Assembly (NCBI GenBank): GCA_002319795.1
Contig: DCFU01000002.1
Span: forward strand, 1-20,429
Origin: Megamonas sp. UBA1796
GTDB lineage: Bacteria > Bacillota > Negativicutes > Selenomonadales > Selenomonadaceae
Reading direction: 5' to 3'
Length of the DNA: 20,429 nt
In this document: one piece after another, positions 15,094 through 20,429 of the stretch
Layout: each line of letters starts with the position of its first letter
How positions within the stretch are numbered: position 1 is the stretch's first letter
The notes under the pieces: model-generated
Seen by the model: only the letters and a program-made list of their open reading frames with translations
Databases searched by the model: none
What the model was told of the DNA's origin: nothing
Made by a program: the position numbers and the translations under genes

Positions 15094-15681
15094 CTACACC
15101 TCCATCAGATTGGATGCTGCCAAATCTGCCATATGCAAAAGCGTGATGAGCTTGCACTGGTCCATAGCCGCTGAAAGCGCCTGCCGGCCTCCATACGATG
15201 AACTGACGTCATCAAAACCTGCCATGTGCCAACGGATGGCCAAAGTCTCATCTATGGATAGTTGCATGAAGCGCTGCAATATGATGACAGATTTTTCACC
15301 ATGCCCCAACGGGTACCTATCTTTGATGGTATAGAACGGGACTTTTTCCCACACTCCCTGTTCGTTCTTATTATTCCGAAGTTCCGTAGCATAAAAATCT
15401 GCTTTACAGATATCATGCAGCAACCCACAGAGAGCAACAGACCCTTTAGAAATAGAATTCTGCAACATGTCATTATCCTCATACATGCAGAGAAGCATAT
15501 CCAGCTGCTCATATACTTCCAATGAATGATCCAGCAGGCCACCCTCACGGGCTCCATGGTACTTTGTACTTGCCGGAGCTGTATAAAAATCTGTCCCATG
15601 CAGATAGGTAAGGAATTCCTCCAAACCCTGACGCGGCGACATTGTTCTTAATATCCCATCGAATTTCTCTATTTTATTCAT
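15094..15681 (-). CDS. HD-domain phosphohydrolase
   Basis: A 195-residue protein with a complete HD metal-binding signature: H52 in GLLDHSLEVY, H89-D90 in LLHDICK, further histidines near 127 (GHGEKS) and 152 (RWHMAGF), and D186 in LLHMADLA. Such phage proteins are metal-dependent phosphohydrolases, with nucleotides or cyclic nucleotides as likely substrates; the actual substrate is unknown. The start at 15681 is preferred over an upstream GTG-type start because GAGAGG lies six bases before it. An imperfect repeat GTGAT/ATCAC (15699-15714) just upstream might be regulatory. Confidence 0.8.
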   Translation of the reverse strand: MNKIEKFDGILRTMSPRQGLEEFLTYLHGTDFYTAPASTKYHGAREGGLLDHSLEVYEQLDMLLCMYEDNDMLQNSISKGSVALCGLLHDICKADFYATELRNNKNEQGVWEKVPFYTIKDRYPLGHGEKSVIILQRFMQLSIDETLAIRWHMAGFDDVSSSYGGRQALSAAMDQCKLITLLHMADLAASNLMEV

Positions 15682-15716
15682 GTAGAACCTCTCAATCTGT
15701 GATATAATAATCACGG

Positions 15717-15914
15717 TTAAATTAAATGTTTTGTCTTTTGTCCGCACCGGTTTGCACCCGATGCGGATTTTTCTTTTGCCCAGGCATCCGCCATTGCCAG
15801 CGTTGGGGCTAATGCAGCAACGTTCTCTTTGCCGTACCTGCGATATAGTTCTTCACGATGCCCGGCATCACAAAGCCCCTGTATGACGCGGCCCATTTCC
15901 CAATCCAAAACCAT
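15717..15914 (-). CDS. Small hypothetical phage protein
   Basis: A 65-residue protein starting MVLDWEMGRV, with an N-terminal helix and a basic C-terminus (ANRCGQKTKHLI). The start at 15914 has AGGAGGG a few bases upstream and shares one base with the stop of the membrane micro-ORF (TGATG). The frame extends to 16013, but that part is better explained by the micro-ORF. Function is unknown. Confidence 0.65.
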   Translation of the reverse strand: MVLDWEMGRVIQGLCDAGHREELYRRYGKENVAALAPTLAMADAWAKEKSASGANRCGQKTKHLI

Positions 15915-16003
15915 CACCTCCCTCCTAAAAAATATCCGACAGCGAAACAGGCGATAAATAAGATGCCTGTCCAGACATAATCCTGAAAATATGGCAGCTT
16001 CAA
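15914..16003 (-). CDS. 29-residue single-pass membrane peptide
   Basis: Starts with TTG and reads MKLPYFQDYVWTG, then a hydrophobic stretch ILFIACFAVGYFL, ending GGR. Support is positional: the TTG overlaps the stop of the LysM gene (TTGA), AAGGGG stands ten bases upstream, and its stop overlaps the next start (TGATG). That leaves no gap in the operon. It is a plausible tiny membrane protein that gene finders would miss; function is unknown. Confidence 0.55.
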   Translation of the reverse strand: MKLPYFQDYVWTGILFIACFAVGYFLGGR

Positions 16004-16311
16004 ATTTCCGCATCCCCTTTCACCCAATAATTAATTTTCAGCTCATCGCCTGGCTGCAGCTGGTCATGCGATTCCAACAGCCAAGGATTCAGTTCCTCGA
16101 TACCGGCCTTAAACTCTAAAATATATCGCCTCCCTCCGGTATTTTTTACGATATGCGCCTCAGCGATATCCCAGAGGTTATCTCTCGGTTGGACGATATA
16201 CACCGTTTCAACTAATTTCTGATCACCGCTGTAAAAGCCGGTTGCTATGAGGCCTGATATTGCAAGTACGGCGCATATGGTTGCTTTCTTAATGGTCGGA
16301 AATAATCTCAT
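16000..16311 (-). CDS. Membrane-anchored LysM-like protein
   Basis: A 103-residue protein with an N-terminal hydrophobic anchor or signal (about 10-27, ATICAVLAISGLIATGFY). It is followed by a LysM-like domain (about 36-98): VYIVQPRDNLWDIAEAH opens it and LQPGDELKI closes it. LysM domains bind glycan, usually peptidoglycan, so it would act at the outer face of the membrane. This is odd inside an early operon. Its ATG overlaps the stop of the helix-turn-helix gene by four bases. Surface modification of the lysogen or early wall contact are possible roles. Confidence 0.75.
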   Translation of the reverse strand: MRLFPTIKKATICAVLAISGLIATGFYSGDQKLVETVYIVQPRDNLWDIAEAHIVKNTGGRRYILEFKAGIEELNPWLLESHDQLQPGDELKINYWVKGDAEI

Positions 16312-16664
16312 TCGTTTCTCCTCTCGTTATGCTTTTCTAACGACCGGATGAATACATTAATGTCACTTAGTAGATACTTCCGGTCGCTTGCTGGCGGCGT
16401 AATAACATAGCTCAACAAACCCTGATTGACATAATCCGCAATCCTGTTTTCATTGACCTTGAGCATTTTTGCTGCCTGTTTACTGCTCACCAGTACTTCC
16501 ATCTGCAATGGATAGTCTTTAGGCAGCGACGCTAGTATTGGCCCGCTATTTTGAGGAATACTCTTAAGCTGGATAAGCTGCGGAGTTTCCTGCAGGATAT
16601 TCTTAAGTTTTTCGGCTTTTTGGATAAGCTCATCTAATGCAGCTAAATCAAGTGCTGCTCCCAC
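16308..16664 (-). CDS. Helix-turn-helix DNA-binding protein, excisionase-like
   Basis: A 118-residue protein. Residues 1-45 are a helical segment (ALDELIQKAEKLKNILQ). Residues 57-105 are a MerR/excisionase-type helix-turn-helix (VSSKQAAKMLKVNENRIADY, wing near DRKYLLSDI). It could be the excisionase or an early regulator. The GTG start at 16664 has GGGAGG eight bases upstream, and it is the second gene of the early operon. Confidence 0.7.
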   Translation of the reverse strand: MGAALDLAALDELIQKAEKLKNILQETPQLIQLKSIPQNSGPILASLPKDYPLQMEVLVSSKQAAKMLKVNENRIADYVNQGLLSYVITPPASDRKYLLSDINVFIRSLEKHNERRNE

Positions 16665-16669
16665 CTTTC

Positions 16670-16873
16670 CTACCTCCCTTCACTCCTAAACTCAATTTTT
16701 AATCCAAGAATCTTACATGCTTTTTGAATTGAATCTTCATTCCATCGTTTATTTTCTTTTTCGTTAACTAGTTTCCATAAATATTGATACGAACAATTCA
16801 TTTCTTCTGAAAGCCATGTAATACTCTTTTTTTGAAGCGCCAGATTTTCTTTTACTACTTTTGAAAAGTTCAC
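16670..16873 (-). CDS. Cro-like helix-turn-helix regulator
   Basis: A 67-residue protein and first gene of the leftward early operon. It has an XRE-like helix-turn-helix: KKSITWLSEEMNCSYQYLWK, with the recognition helix near SYQYLWKLV. Divergent orientation to the CI-like gene and the shared operator region identify it as a Cro-type antagonist, by inference. It starts with GTG 16873 behind AAGGGGG. Its promoter overlaps operators at 16892-16924. Confidence 0.75.
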   Translation of the reverse strand: MNFSKVVKENLALQKKSITWLSEEMNCSYQYLWKLVNEKENKRWNEDSIQKACKILGLKIEFRSEGR

Positions 16874-16891
16874 TTTATCGCCCCCTTATTT

Positions 16892-16924
16892 CGCCCTATA
16901 GGTATATATTAAACCTATAGGGCG
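16892..16924. promoter_or_regulatory. Operator pair O1/O2
   Basis: CGCCCTATAGGT and ACCTATAGGGCG form a perfect 12-bp inverted repeat with a 9-base spacer, so two CCCTATAGGG-type operators are centred 19 bases apart. They cover the spacer, -10 and start region of the leftward early promoter. Confidence 0.8.
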
Positions 16925-16935
16925 ATGACAATCAA
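16906..16935 (-). promoter_or_regulatory. Early lytic promoter (leftward)
   Basis: On the minus strand TTGATT (16930-16935) and TAATAT (16906-16911) are separated by 18 bases; TTTAAT with a 16-base gap is an alternative -10. O2 lies inside the spacer and O1 over the start point, so repressor bound there would block it. Confidence 0.5.
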
Positions 16936-16985
16936 GGGCGAAATGAGCTCATTTTTTAAGAATATGCTTAATAATCTCCTTTTTT

Positions 16986-16997
16986 CGCCCCATAGGT
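16986..16997. promoter_or_regulatory. Operator O3
   Basis: CGCCCCATAGGT differs from the O1 half at one position. It lies midway between the two divergent promoters. Confidence 0.65.
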
Positions 16998-17017
16998 ATT
17001 ATTTTCTCCATATTTTA

Positions 17018-17029
17018 ACCCTATAGGGT
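17018..17029. promoter_or_regulatory. Operator O4
   Basis: ACCCTATAGGGT is a perfect 12-bp palindrome containing the consensus. It ends one base before the -35 box of the repressor promoter. Confidence 0.75.
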
Positions 17030-17030
17030 G

Positions 17031-17059
17031 TTGTTTTTTTATCCCTATTGGGGTAAACT
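17031..17059 (+). promoter_or_regulatory. Repressor promoter (rightward)
   Basis: TTGTTT (17031-17036) and TAAACT (17054-17059) are 17 bases apart, upstream of the CI-like gene. Operator O5 lies within the spacer, which suggests autoregulation. Confidence 0.5.
17043..17052. promoter_or_regulatory. Operator O5
   Basis: CCCTATTGGG is one mismatch from the consensus palindrome and lies between the -35 and -10 boxes of the repressor promoter. A weaker half-site (ATAGGGG) follows at about 17068-17074. Confidence 0.6.
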
Positions 17060-17090
17060 TATTACAAATAGGGGATTTTAGAGGTGTATT

Positions 17091-17495
17091 ATGAATAACA
17101 TGCCTAATAATTTAAGAAAAATTCGCTTATCACAAAAAAATAAGGAATTGCAATCCGCAAGTAAAGTTGCGGAATTAATGGACGTTTCTCCGCAATATTA
17201 TTACAAATTAGAAACAGGTGGAGAAAATAAAAAACTGAATGTAGAGCATTTAAAAAAGCTATCAAAAATATTCAATTGTACTGCAGATGAAATTTTAGGC
17301 AATCAACCAATGCTCGAAGAAGCATCTGAAGGTACAAAAAAGCCCAAGGATCTATCTAATTTCCTTGAGCAAGCTGAAGTTATGTTTGATGGCGAAACCT
17401 ATAAATTGGATGCTGATGATAAGGAAAAATTGCGTTCGGCACTTGAATTTGCCTTTTGGCATGCCAAAGAAAAAAATAAGCGGAAAAAGAAATAA
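17091..17495 (+). CDS. CI-like XRE-family repressor
   Basis: A 134-residue protein. An N-terminal helix-turn-helix (about 6-62) has the XRE pattern SASKVAELMDVSPQYYYKLE, then LNVEHLKKLSKIFNCTADEIL. An acidic helical segment and a very basic end (KEKNKRKKK) follow. There is no S24 autocleavage domain, so inactivation must be external; the next gene supplies the likely protease. It presumably binds the CCCTATAGGG operators and maintains lysogeny. GAGGTG lies four bases before ATG 17091. Confidence 0.8.
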   Translation: MNNMPNNLRKIRLSQKNKELQSASKVAELMDVSPQYYYKLETGGENKKLNVEHLKKLSKIFNCTADEILGNQPMLEEASEGTKKPKDLSNFLEQAEVMFDGETYKLDADDKEKLRSALEFAFWHAKEKNKRKKK

Positions 17496-17513
17496 TACTG
17501 GGTGGTGTTATGG

Positions 17514-17954
17514 ATGAATATCCCTTTAAGGGTGCAGAATTTAGTAAAAAGACATGGAACGTCTAACCCATATATAATTGCTCGCGATTTAAATATTGAA
17601 ATTATTCCGTTTGATTTACCTATGGCAATTCGTGGTTTTTTATTAAGGGTCTTACGACATAGAATGATTTTTATTAATGAAAGCCTAACTGAAACGCAAC
17701 AATTGATTGTTTTATGCCATGAATTAGGACATGCAAAACTACATAGTAATTATGGCTATTATGTACGTCCTAATATGGTTTATTATGTGCCTAACAAATA
17801 TGAGTATCAGGCAAATGAATATGCCTTAAATTTGCTTATGTATTCACATAATATTGATTATAATTTAGCAAAAATTATGTTGGACACACTCAAGACTTCG
17901 CCTAAATTAATACATCGAATGCTAACTGAGTTAGTTCTTTATGATAATTTTTAA
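17514..17954 (+). CDS. ImmA/IrrE-family metallopeptidase
   Basis: About 146 residues. The zinc-binding HELGH is at 69-73 (H69, E70 catalytic, H73). A probable third ligand lies in KYEYQANEYALNLL (near E97). In ICEBs1 of Bacillus subtilis, ImmA cleaves the neighbouring repressor ImmR after a damage or crowding signal. The same gene pair here suggests the same induction route. ATG 17514 is chosen, but GTG codons at 17502 and 17505 are in frame and the ribosome site is weak, so the start is uncertain. Confidence 0.85.
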   Translation: MNIPLRVQNLVKRHGTSNPYIIARDLNIEIIPFDLPMAIRGFLLRVLRHRMIFINESLTETQQLIVLCHELGHAKLHSNYGYYVRPNMVYYVPNKYEYQANEYALNLLMYSHNIDYNLAKIMLDTLKTSPKLIHRMLTELVLYDNF

Positions 17955-17989
17955 CCTTTTTATAGAACATACATTCTGTAAAATCACAT

Positions 17990-18023
17990 AAAAAAACCGC
18001 CTCATGCTACCAACATGAAGCGG
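17990..18023 (-). terminator. Terminator-like hairpin between immA-like and integrase genes
   Basis: As minus-strand RNA, CCGCTTCATG and CATGAGGCGG pair over 10 bp (one G-U) around a 7-base loop, followed by seven U residues. In the plus direction the G-U becomes a C-A mismatch and no U-tract follows. It therefore best fits leftward transcription entering from the integrase side. Confidence 0.6.
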
Positions 18024-18075
18024 CTAATAAAGCACGAGGTTAATCGTACTCATCTCAAACAAATTATATCACGAT

Positions 18076-18105
18076 TGACCTCCTACTTACAATTCAAGGA
18101 GGTTA
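18076..18105 (+). promoter_or_regulatory. Hairpin sequestering the integrase ribosome binding site
   Basis: TGACCTCCT (18076-18084) can pair over 9 bp (one G-U) with AGGAGGTTA (18097-18105), loop 12 bases. The right arm is the whole Shine-Dalgarno site of the integrase, whose ATG follows at 18111. Confidence 0.65.
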
Positions 18106-18110
18106 TTTTT

Positions 18111-19304
18111 ATGTCAAAAATCAGAACCCGCAAGCGCGGAAAAACGTGGTCGTACAATTTTGATATTGGTACAGACCCAGTGACCGGAAAAAGAAAAATG
18201 ATAGAGAAAGGAGGTTTTGAAAATGAAGATGCTGCCTATGATGCAGGCGTAGCGGCTTATACTTCATGGAAACATGGCAATATCAGCATCACATCCGAAA
18301 AAATAACTGTCAAAGAGTATTTGGAAAATTGGCTTGAAAACGCTTCGAAACCCAATGTAAAACAAAAAACATACGAAAATTATCGTTTACGGTTAGATAA
18401 TTGGGTACTTCCTTATCTCAGCAATATTGTTTTACAAGAATTAAAACCACGAGATGTTGATCTGTGGATTAAAAAACTTGCGAGCGAAGGTAAATCAAAA
18501 GGGACCATCATATCTGCTAAGGGCTTACTATCCGCCGCCTTAAATTATGCTGTGTACCCCGCCGAGTTAATTCGAGTGAACCCTACCTTAGGCATTAAAA
18601 TCCCCCGTTATGCCCCTACCAATATAATCAAGCGTACTATCATATCCAAAGATGCCATGCACAAGATGTTGCTACAGTATCCTGTTGGGCATAAATACCA
18701 TATATTTCTTCTCCTTGCCTATCATACAGGTATGCGGCTAGGAGAAATTTTAGGACTTGACTGGAAGAACGTGGACATTGATAACAGCTCCATAACTGTA
18801 ATGCAACAAATCGAATATAACCGTTATAGCAAACAGTATTATTTCGAAACGCCAAAGACACCGGACAGTCAACGACAGTTCTTTATTGACCCAATTTTAA
18901 CCAATGAGCTGAAAAAATGGAAATCCATACAATCGGCAAATGAGTTAAAGGCGGGAACAAACTATCAAATCATTTATGAAGATGCTGCTACGCACAACCT
19001 AGTAATGCTTCCAAAAAAATTAGCCCCATCTCAAAATTGTACGCGCAAGAATATAATCTGCACATGCAAACTCGGGGAATTCATACACCGTTATTCCATT
19101 TTAGCTTGGCTCAACAATCATGGCATTAACGCCCATAGTTTCCGCCACACACACGCAACCATGCTTGTTGAGGCAGGAGCAAAGCCCAAGGATGTAGCCG
19201 CAAGGTTAGGACATAAGGATGCTGCGATAACAGAAAATCTGTATACGCATGATACGGACGAAATGAAGCGGCAAACTGTAGCGATATTTGCTAAATCACT
19301 GTAG
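18111..19304 (+). CDS. int: Tyrosine recombinase integrase
   Basis: A 397-residue phage integrase. It has an AP2-like arm-binding N-terminus (RKRGKTWSYNFDIG, 1-60), a SAM-like core-binding domain (about 65-160) and the catalytic domain with R209 (HTGMRLGEI), K249, H342-R345 (HSFRH), H368 (LGHKD) and the nucleophile Y378 (ENLYTH). It integrates and, with an excisionase, excises the prophage. ATG 18111 follows AAGGAGG; an in-frame ATG at 18015 would begin inside the upstream hairpin. The adjacent TGTAGGCA repeats and the chromosomal gene beyond indicate the attachment site is just downstream. Confidence 0.95.
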   Translation: MSKIRTRKRGKTWSYNFDIGTDPVTGKRKMIEKGGFENEDAAYDAGVAAYTSWKHGNISITSEKITVKEYLENWLENASKPNVKQKTYENYRLRLDNWVLPYLSNIVLQELKPRDVDLWIKKLASEGKSKGTIISAKGLLSAALNYAVYPAELIRVNPTLGIKIPRYAPTNIIKRTIISKDAMHKMLLQYPVGHKYHIFLLLAYHTGMRLGEILGLDWKNVDIDNSSITVMQQIEYNRYSKQYYFETPKTPDSQRQFFIDPILTNELKKWKSIQSANELKAGTNYQIIYEDAATHNLVMLPKKLAPSQNCTRKNIICTCKLGEFIHRYSILAWLNNHGINAHSFRHTHATMLVEAGAKPKDVAARLGHKDAAITENLYTHDTDEMKRQTVAIFAKSL

Positions 19305-19334
19305 GCAAAGTTCCATGTAGGCAAAATGTAGGCA
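19300..19334 (+). repeat. Three TGTAGGCA direct repeats, probable att region
   Basis: TGTAGGCA occurs at 19300-19307, 19316-19323 and 19327-19334, the first overlapping the integrase stop. Short direct repeats next to an integrase gene are typical arm-type binding sites. The core crossover site should lie near here, before 19391, but cannot be defined without the left end. Confidence 0.5.
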
Positions 19335-19390
19335 TTTCAGCAGCAAAGCTAACAAGAGCCATATGAATAAAGGGCTTTAGCACGAATGTA

Positions 19391-19419
19391 TTGCTATATA
19401 TTTAAAAACTAATTATAAT
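19391..19419 (+). promoter_or_regulatory. Near-consensus sigma-70-type promoter
   Basis: TTGCTA (19391-19396) and a perfect TATAAT (19414-19419) are 17 bases apart, 33 bases before the aldose epimerase start codon. Confidence 0.75.
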
Positions 19420-19452
19420 GAAGGAAACAATCGAAAAAGAAGGGTGCATACC

Positions 19453-20343
19453 ATGCGCATATTGGAAAATAATTTTCTAAAAATCTCTGTAGACGAACAC
19501 GGCGCAGAGCTCCACTCTTTACGCTCCAAAATATCTGGAAACGAATATCTTTGGAGTGGTGATGCCGCTTACTGGAAATACCATGCCCCATTTCTCTTTC
19601 CCTTTGTCGGGCGCTGCAGGGATAATACGTTCCGCATCGCCGGAAAAACATACGAACTGCCACAACATGGCTTTGCCCGACTACTTGACTTTGAATATCT
19701 GGGAAGCGCAACAGACTCAATGTGCTTTGTGCTCAGATCATCCGGGAAGACGCGCTCTGTATATCCATATGAATTTTCCTTTTGCATTGATTATCTACTC
19801 CAGAAAAATACCCTGACAATTTCCATGACTGCAAAAAATACAGACAACCAGCCAATTTATTTCTCTTTTGGTGCGCATCCTGCTTTTCGCTGCCCCTTTA
19901 ATGATCATGAAGAGTTTACGGATTACTATCTTGAATTTTCTACACGCGAAACTGCAGACATCTATCCGGTTACGCGTGATGGCTGTCTACAGCGCAGTAA
20001 GAAGAAATTCTTGAAAGATGCTGTCATTCTGCCACTCACAACCGATTTATTCGAAAAAGATGCCCTTGTTTTTGACGATCTGCTTTCCTCCTCGATTACT
20101 CTGCGTTCCCGCAAAAACAGCAATGCTCTTATTTTTGGCTTTCATAACTTTCCGTACTTTGGCATCTGGTCACCATCGAAAGGAGCTCCCTTTATTTGTC
20201 TTGAACCTTGGTTTGGTCATGCTGATTTTGAGGATTTTACCGGAGATTTTCGCGATAAGGACGATATTATAAAGTTGTTTCCTGCACAAGAAATCACCCG
20301 CAGTTTCAGTATATCCATTGAGGAACCTTCCCAAACAGTATAA
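19453..20343 (+). CDS. Aldose 1-epimerase family protein
   Basis: A 296-residue galactose-mutarotase-like protein of the LacX-type branch. It acts in the cytoplasm on the anomeric carbon of a sugar or sugar derivative. Visible family marks are FPFVGRCRDNTF and LPQHGFAR (His, about 75) in the N-terminal half, FSFGAHPAF (catalytic-type His, about 143) and the C-terminal ICLEPWFG with the probable catalytic Glu. The start at 19453 has AAGGG at a good distance; an in-frame GTG three codons earlier lies too close. It has its own promoter and terminator and looks like a chromosomal gene flanking the prophage. The exact substrate is unknown. Confidence 0.85.
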   Translation: MRILENNFLKISVDEHGAELHSLRSKISGNEYLWSGDAAYWKYHAPFLFPFVGRCRDNTFRIAGKTYELPQHGFARLLDFEYLGSATDSMCFVLRSSGKTRSVYPYEFSFCIDYLLQKNTLTISMTAKNTDNQPIYFSFGAHPAFRCPFNDHEEFTDYYLEFSTRETADIYPVTRDGCLQRSKKKFLKDAVILPLTTDLFEKDALVFDDLLSSSITLRSRKNSNALIFGFHNFPYFGIWSPSKGAPFICLEPWFGHADFEDFTGDFRDKDDIIKLFPAQEITRSFSISIEEPSQTV

Positions 20344-20388
20344 GGGGCTGTGACAAAATGAGAAATCATTTTGTCCACAGCTCCTTTT
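20343..20388 (+). terminator. Strong intrinsic terminator after the epimerase gene
   Basis: AGGGGCTGTGACAAAATG pairs with CATTTTGTCCACAGCTCC (one bulge or mismatch) around AGAAAT, followed by TTTT. It begins at the stop codon. Confidence 0.8.
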
Positions 20389-20429
20389 GCTATGCATATT
20401 GAGAAAGCAAGCGGGCAATTACTGGAAAA

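Noticed and set aside
15730..15770. Hairpin TCCGCA/TGCGGA followed by TTTTT on the plus strand as a terminator
   Set aside because: It lies inside the minus-strand 65-residue gene, there is no rightward gene to terminate, and its 6-bp stem has a 15-base loop.
19300..19334. TGTAGGCA repeats as a CRISPR-like array
   Set aside because: Repeats are only 8 bp, the spacers are 3-8 bp and no cas genes are present; the place beside the integrase fits arm-type sites.

Overview
The window is most of the early half of a temperate siphovirus-type prophage plus its right-hand chromosomal junction. Gene content (ImmA-type immunity, Gp157-family protein, ERF annealing protein, VRR-NUC protein), strong GGAGG-type ribosome binding sites and overlapping start/stop signals point to a low-to-medium GC Firmicutes host. 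A Negativicutes (Selenomonadales-like) host is my guess and rests on overall flavour only.

Layout, left to right. (1) 1-1494: a plus-strand terminator hairpin and a minus-strand ParB-domain DNA methyltransferase. (2) 1495-3690: an AT-rich accessory stretch with a zinc-ribbon membrane protein and a complete IS256-family element (2270-3602) bounded by an 8-bp target duplication. The element sits in the loop of a former terminator hairpin. (3) 3690-5151: a small AT-rich cassette of three unrecognised minus-strand genes, two of them membrane proteins, bracketed by minus-strand terminators. (4) 5210-16873: one long, tightly packed minus-strand early operon. In transcription order it encodes a Cro-like HTH protein, a second helix-turn-helix protein, a membrane-anchored LysM protein, a 29-residue membrane peptide, a 65-residue protein, an HD phosphohydrolase, a hypothetical protein, Gp157-like, ERF, SSB, an SF2 helicase, a VRR-NUC nuclease and a large primase/ATPase. 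After the primase comes a 353-bp non-coding island full of GTGGGA/TCCCAC repeats (candidate phage origin), then a run of small, mostly cysteine-rich proteins. (5) 16874-17090: a divergent promoter/operator region with at least five copies of the palindrome CCCTATAGGG. (6) 17091-19304, plus strand: CI-like repressor, ImmA-like metalloprotease and tyrosine integrase, the last with its ribosome binding site inside a hairpin. (7) 19305-20429: the likely attachment junction, then a chromosomal aldose 1-epimerase gene with its own near-consensus promoter and terminator.

How it works together: the repressor should hold the operators between itself and the Cro-like gene, silencing the early operon and tuning its own promoter. 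The ImmA-like protease would remove the repressor on induction. The early operon supplies replication (primase/ATPase, helicase, SSB, possible origin) and recombination (ERF, Gp157-like, VRR-NUC) functions. Structural, packaging and lysis genes are not in the window and presumably lie to the left.
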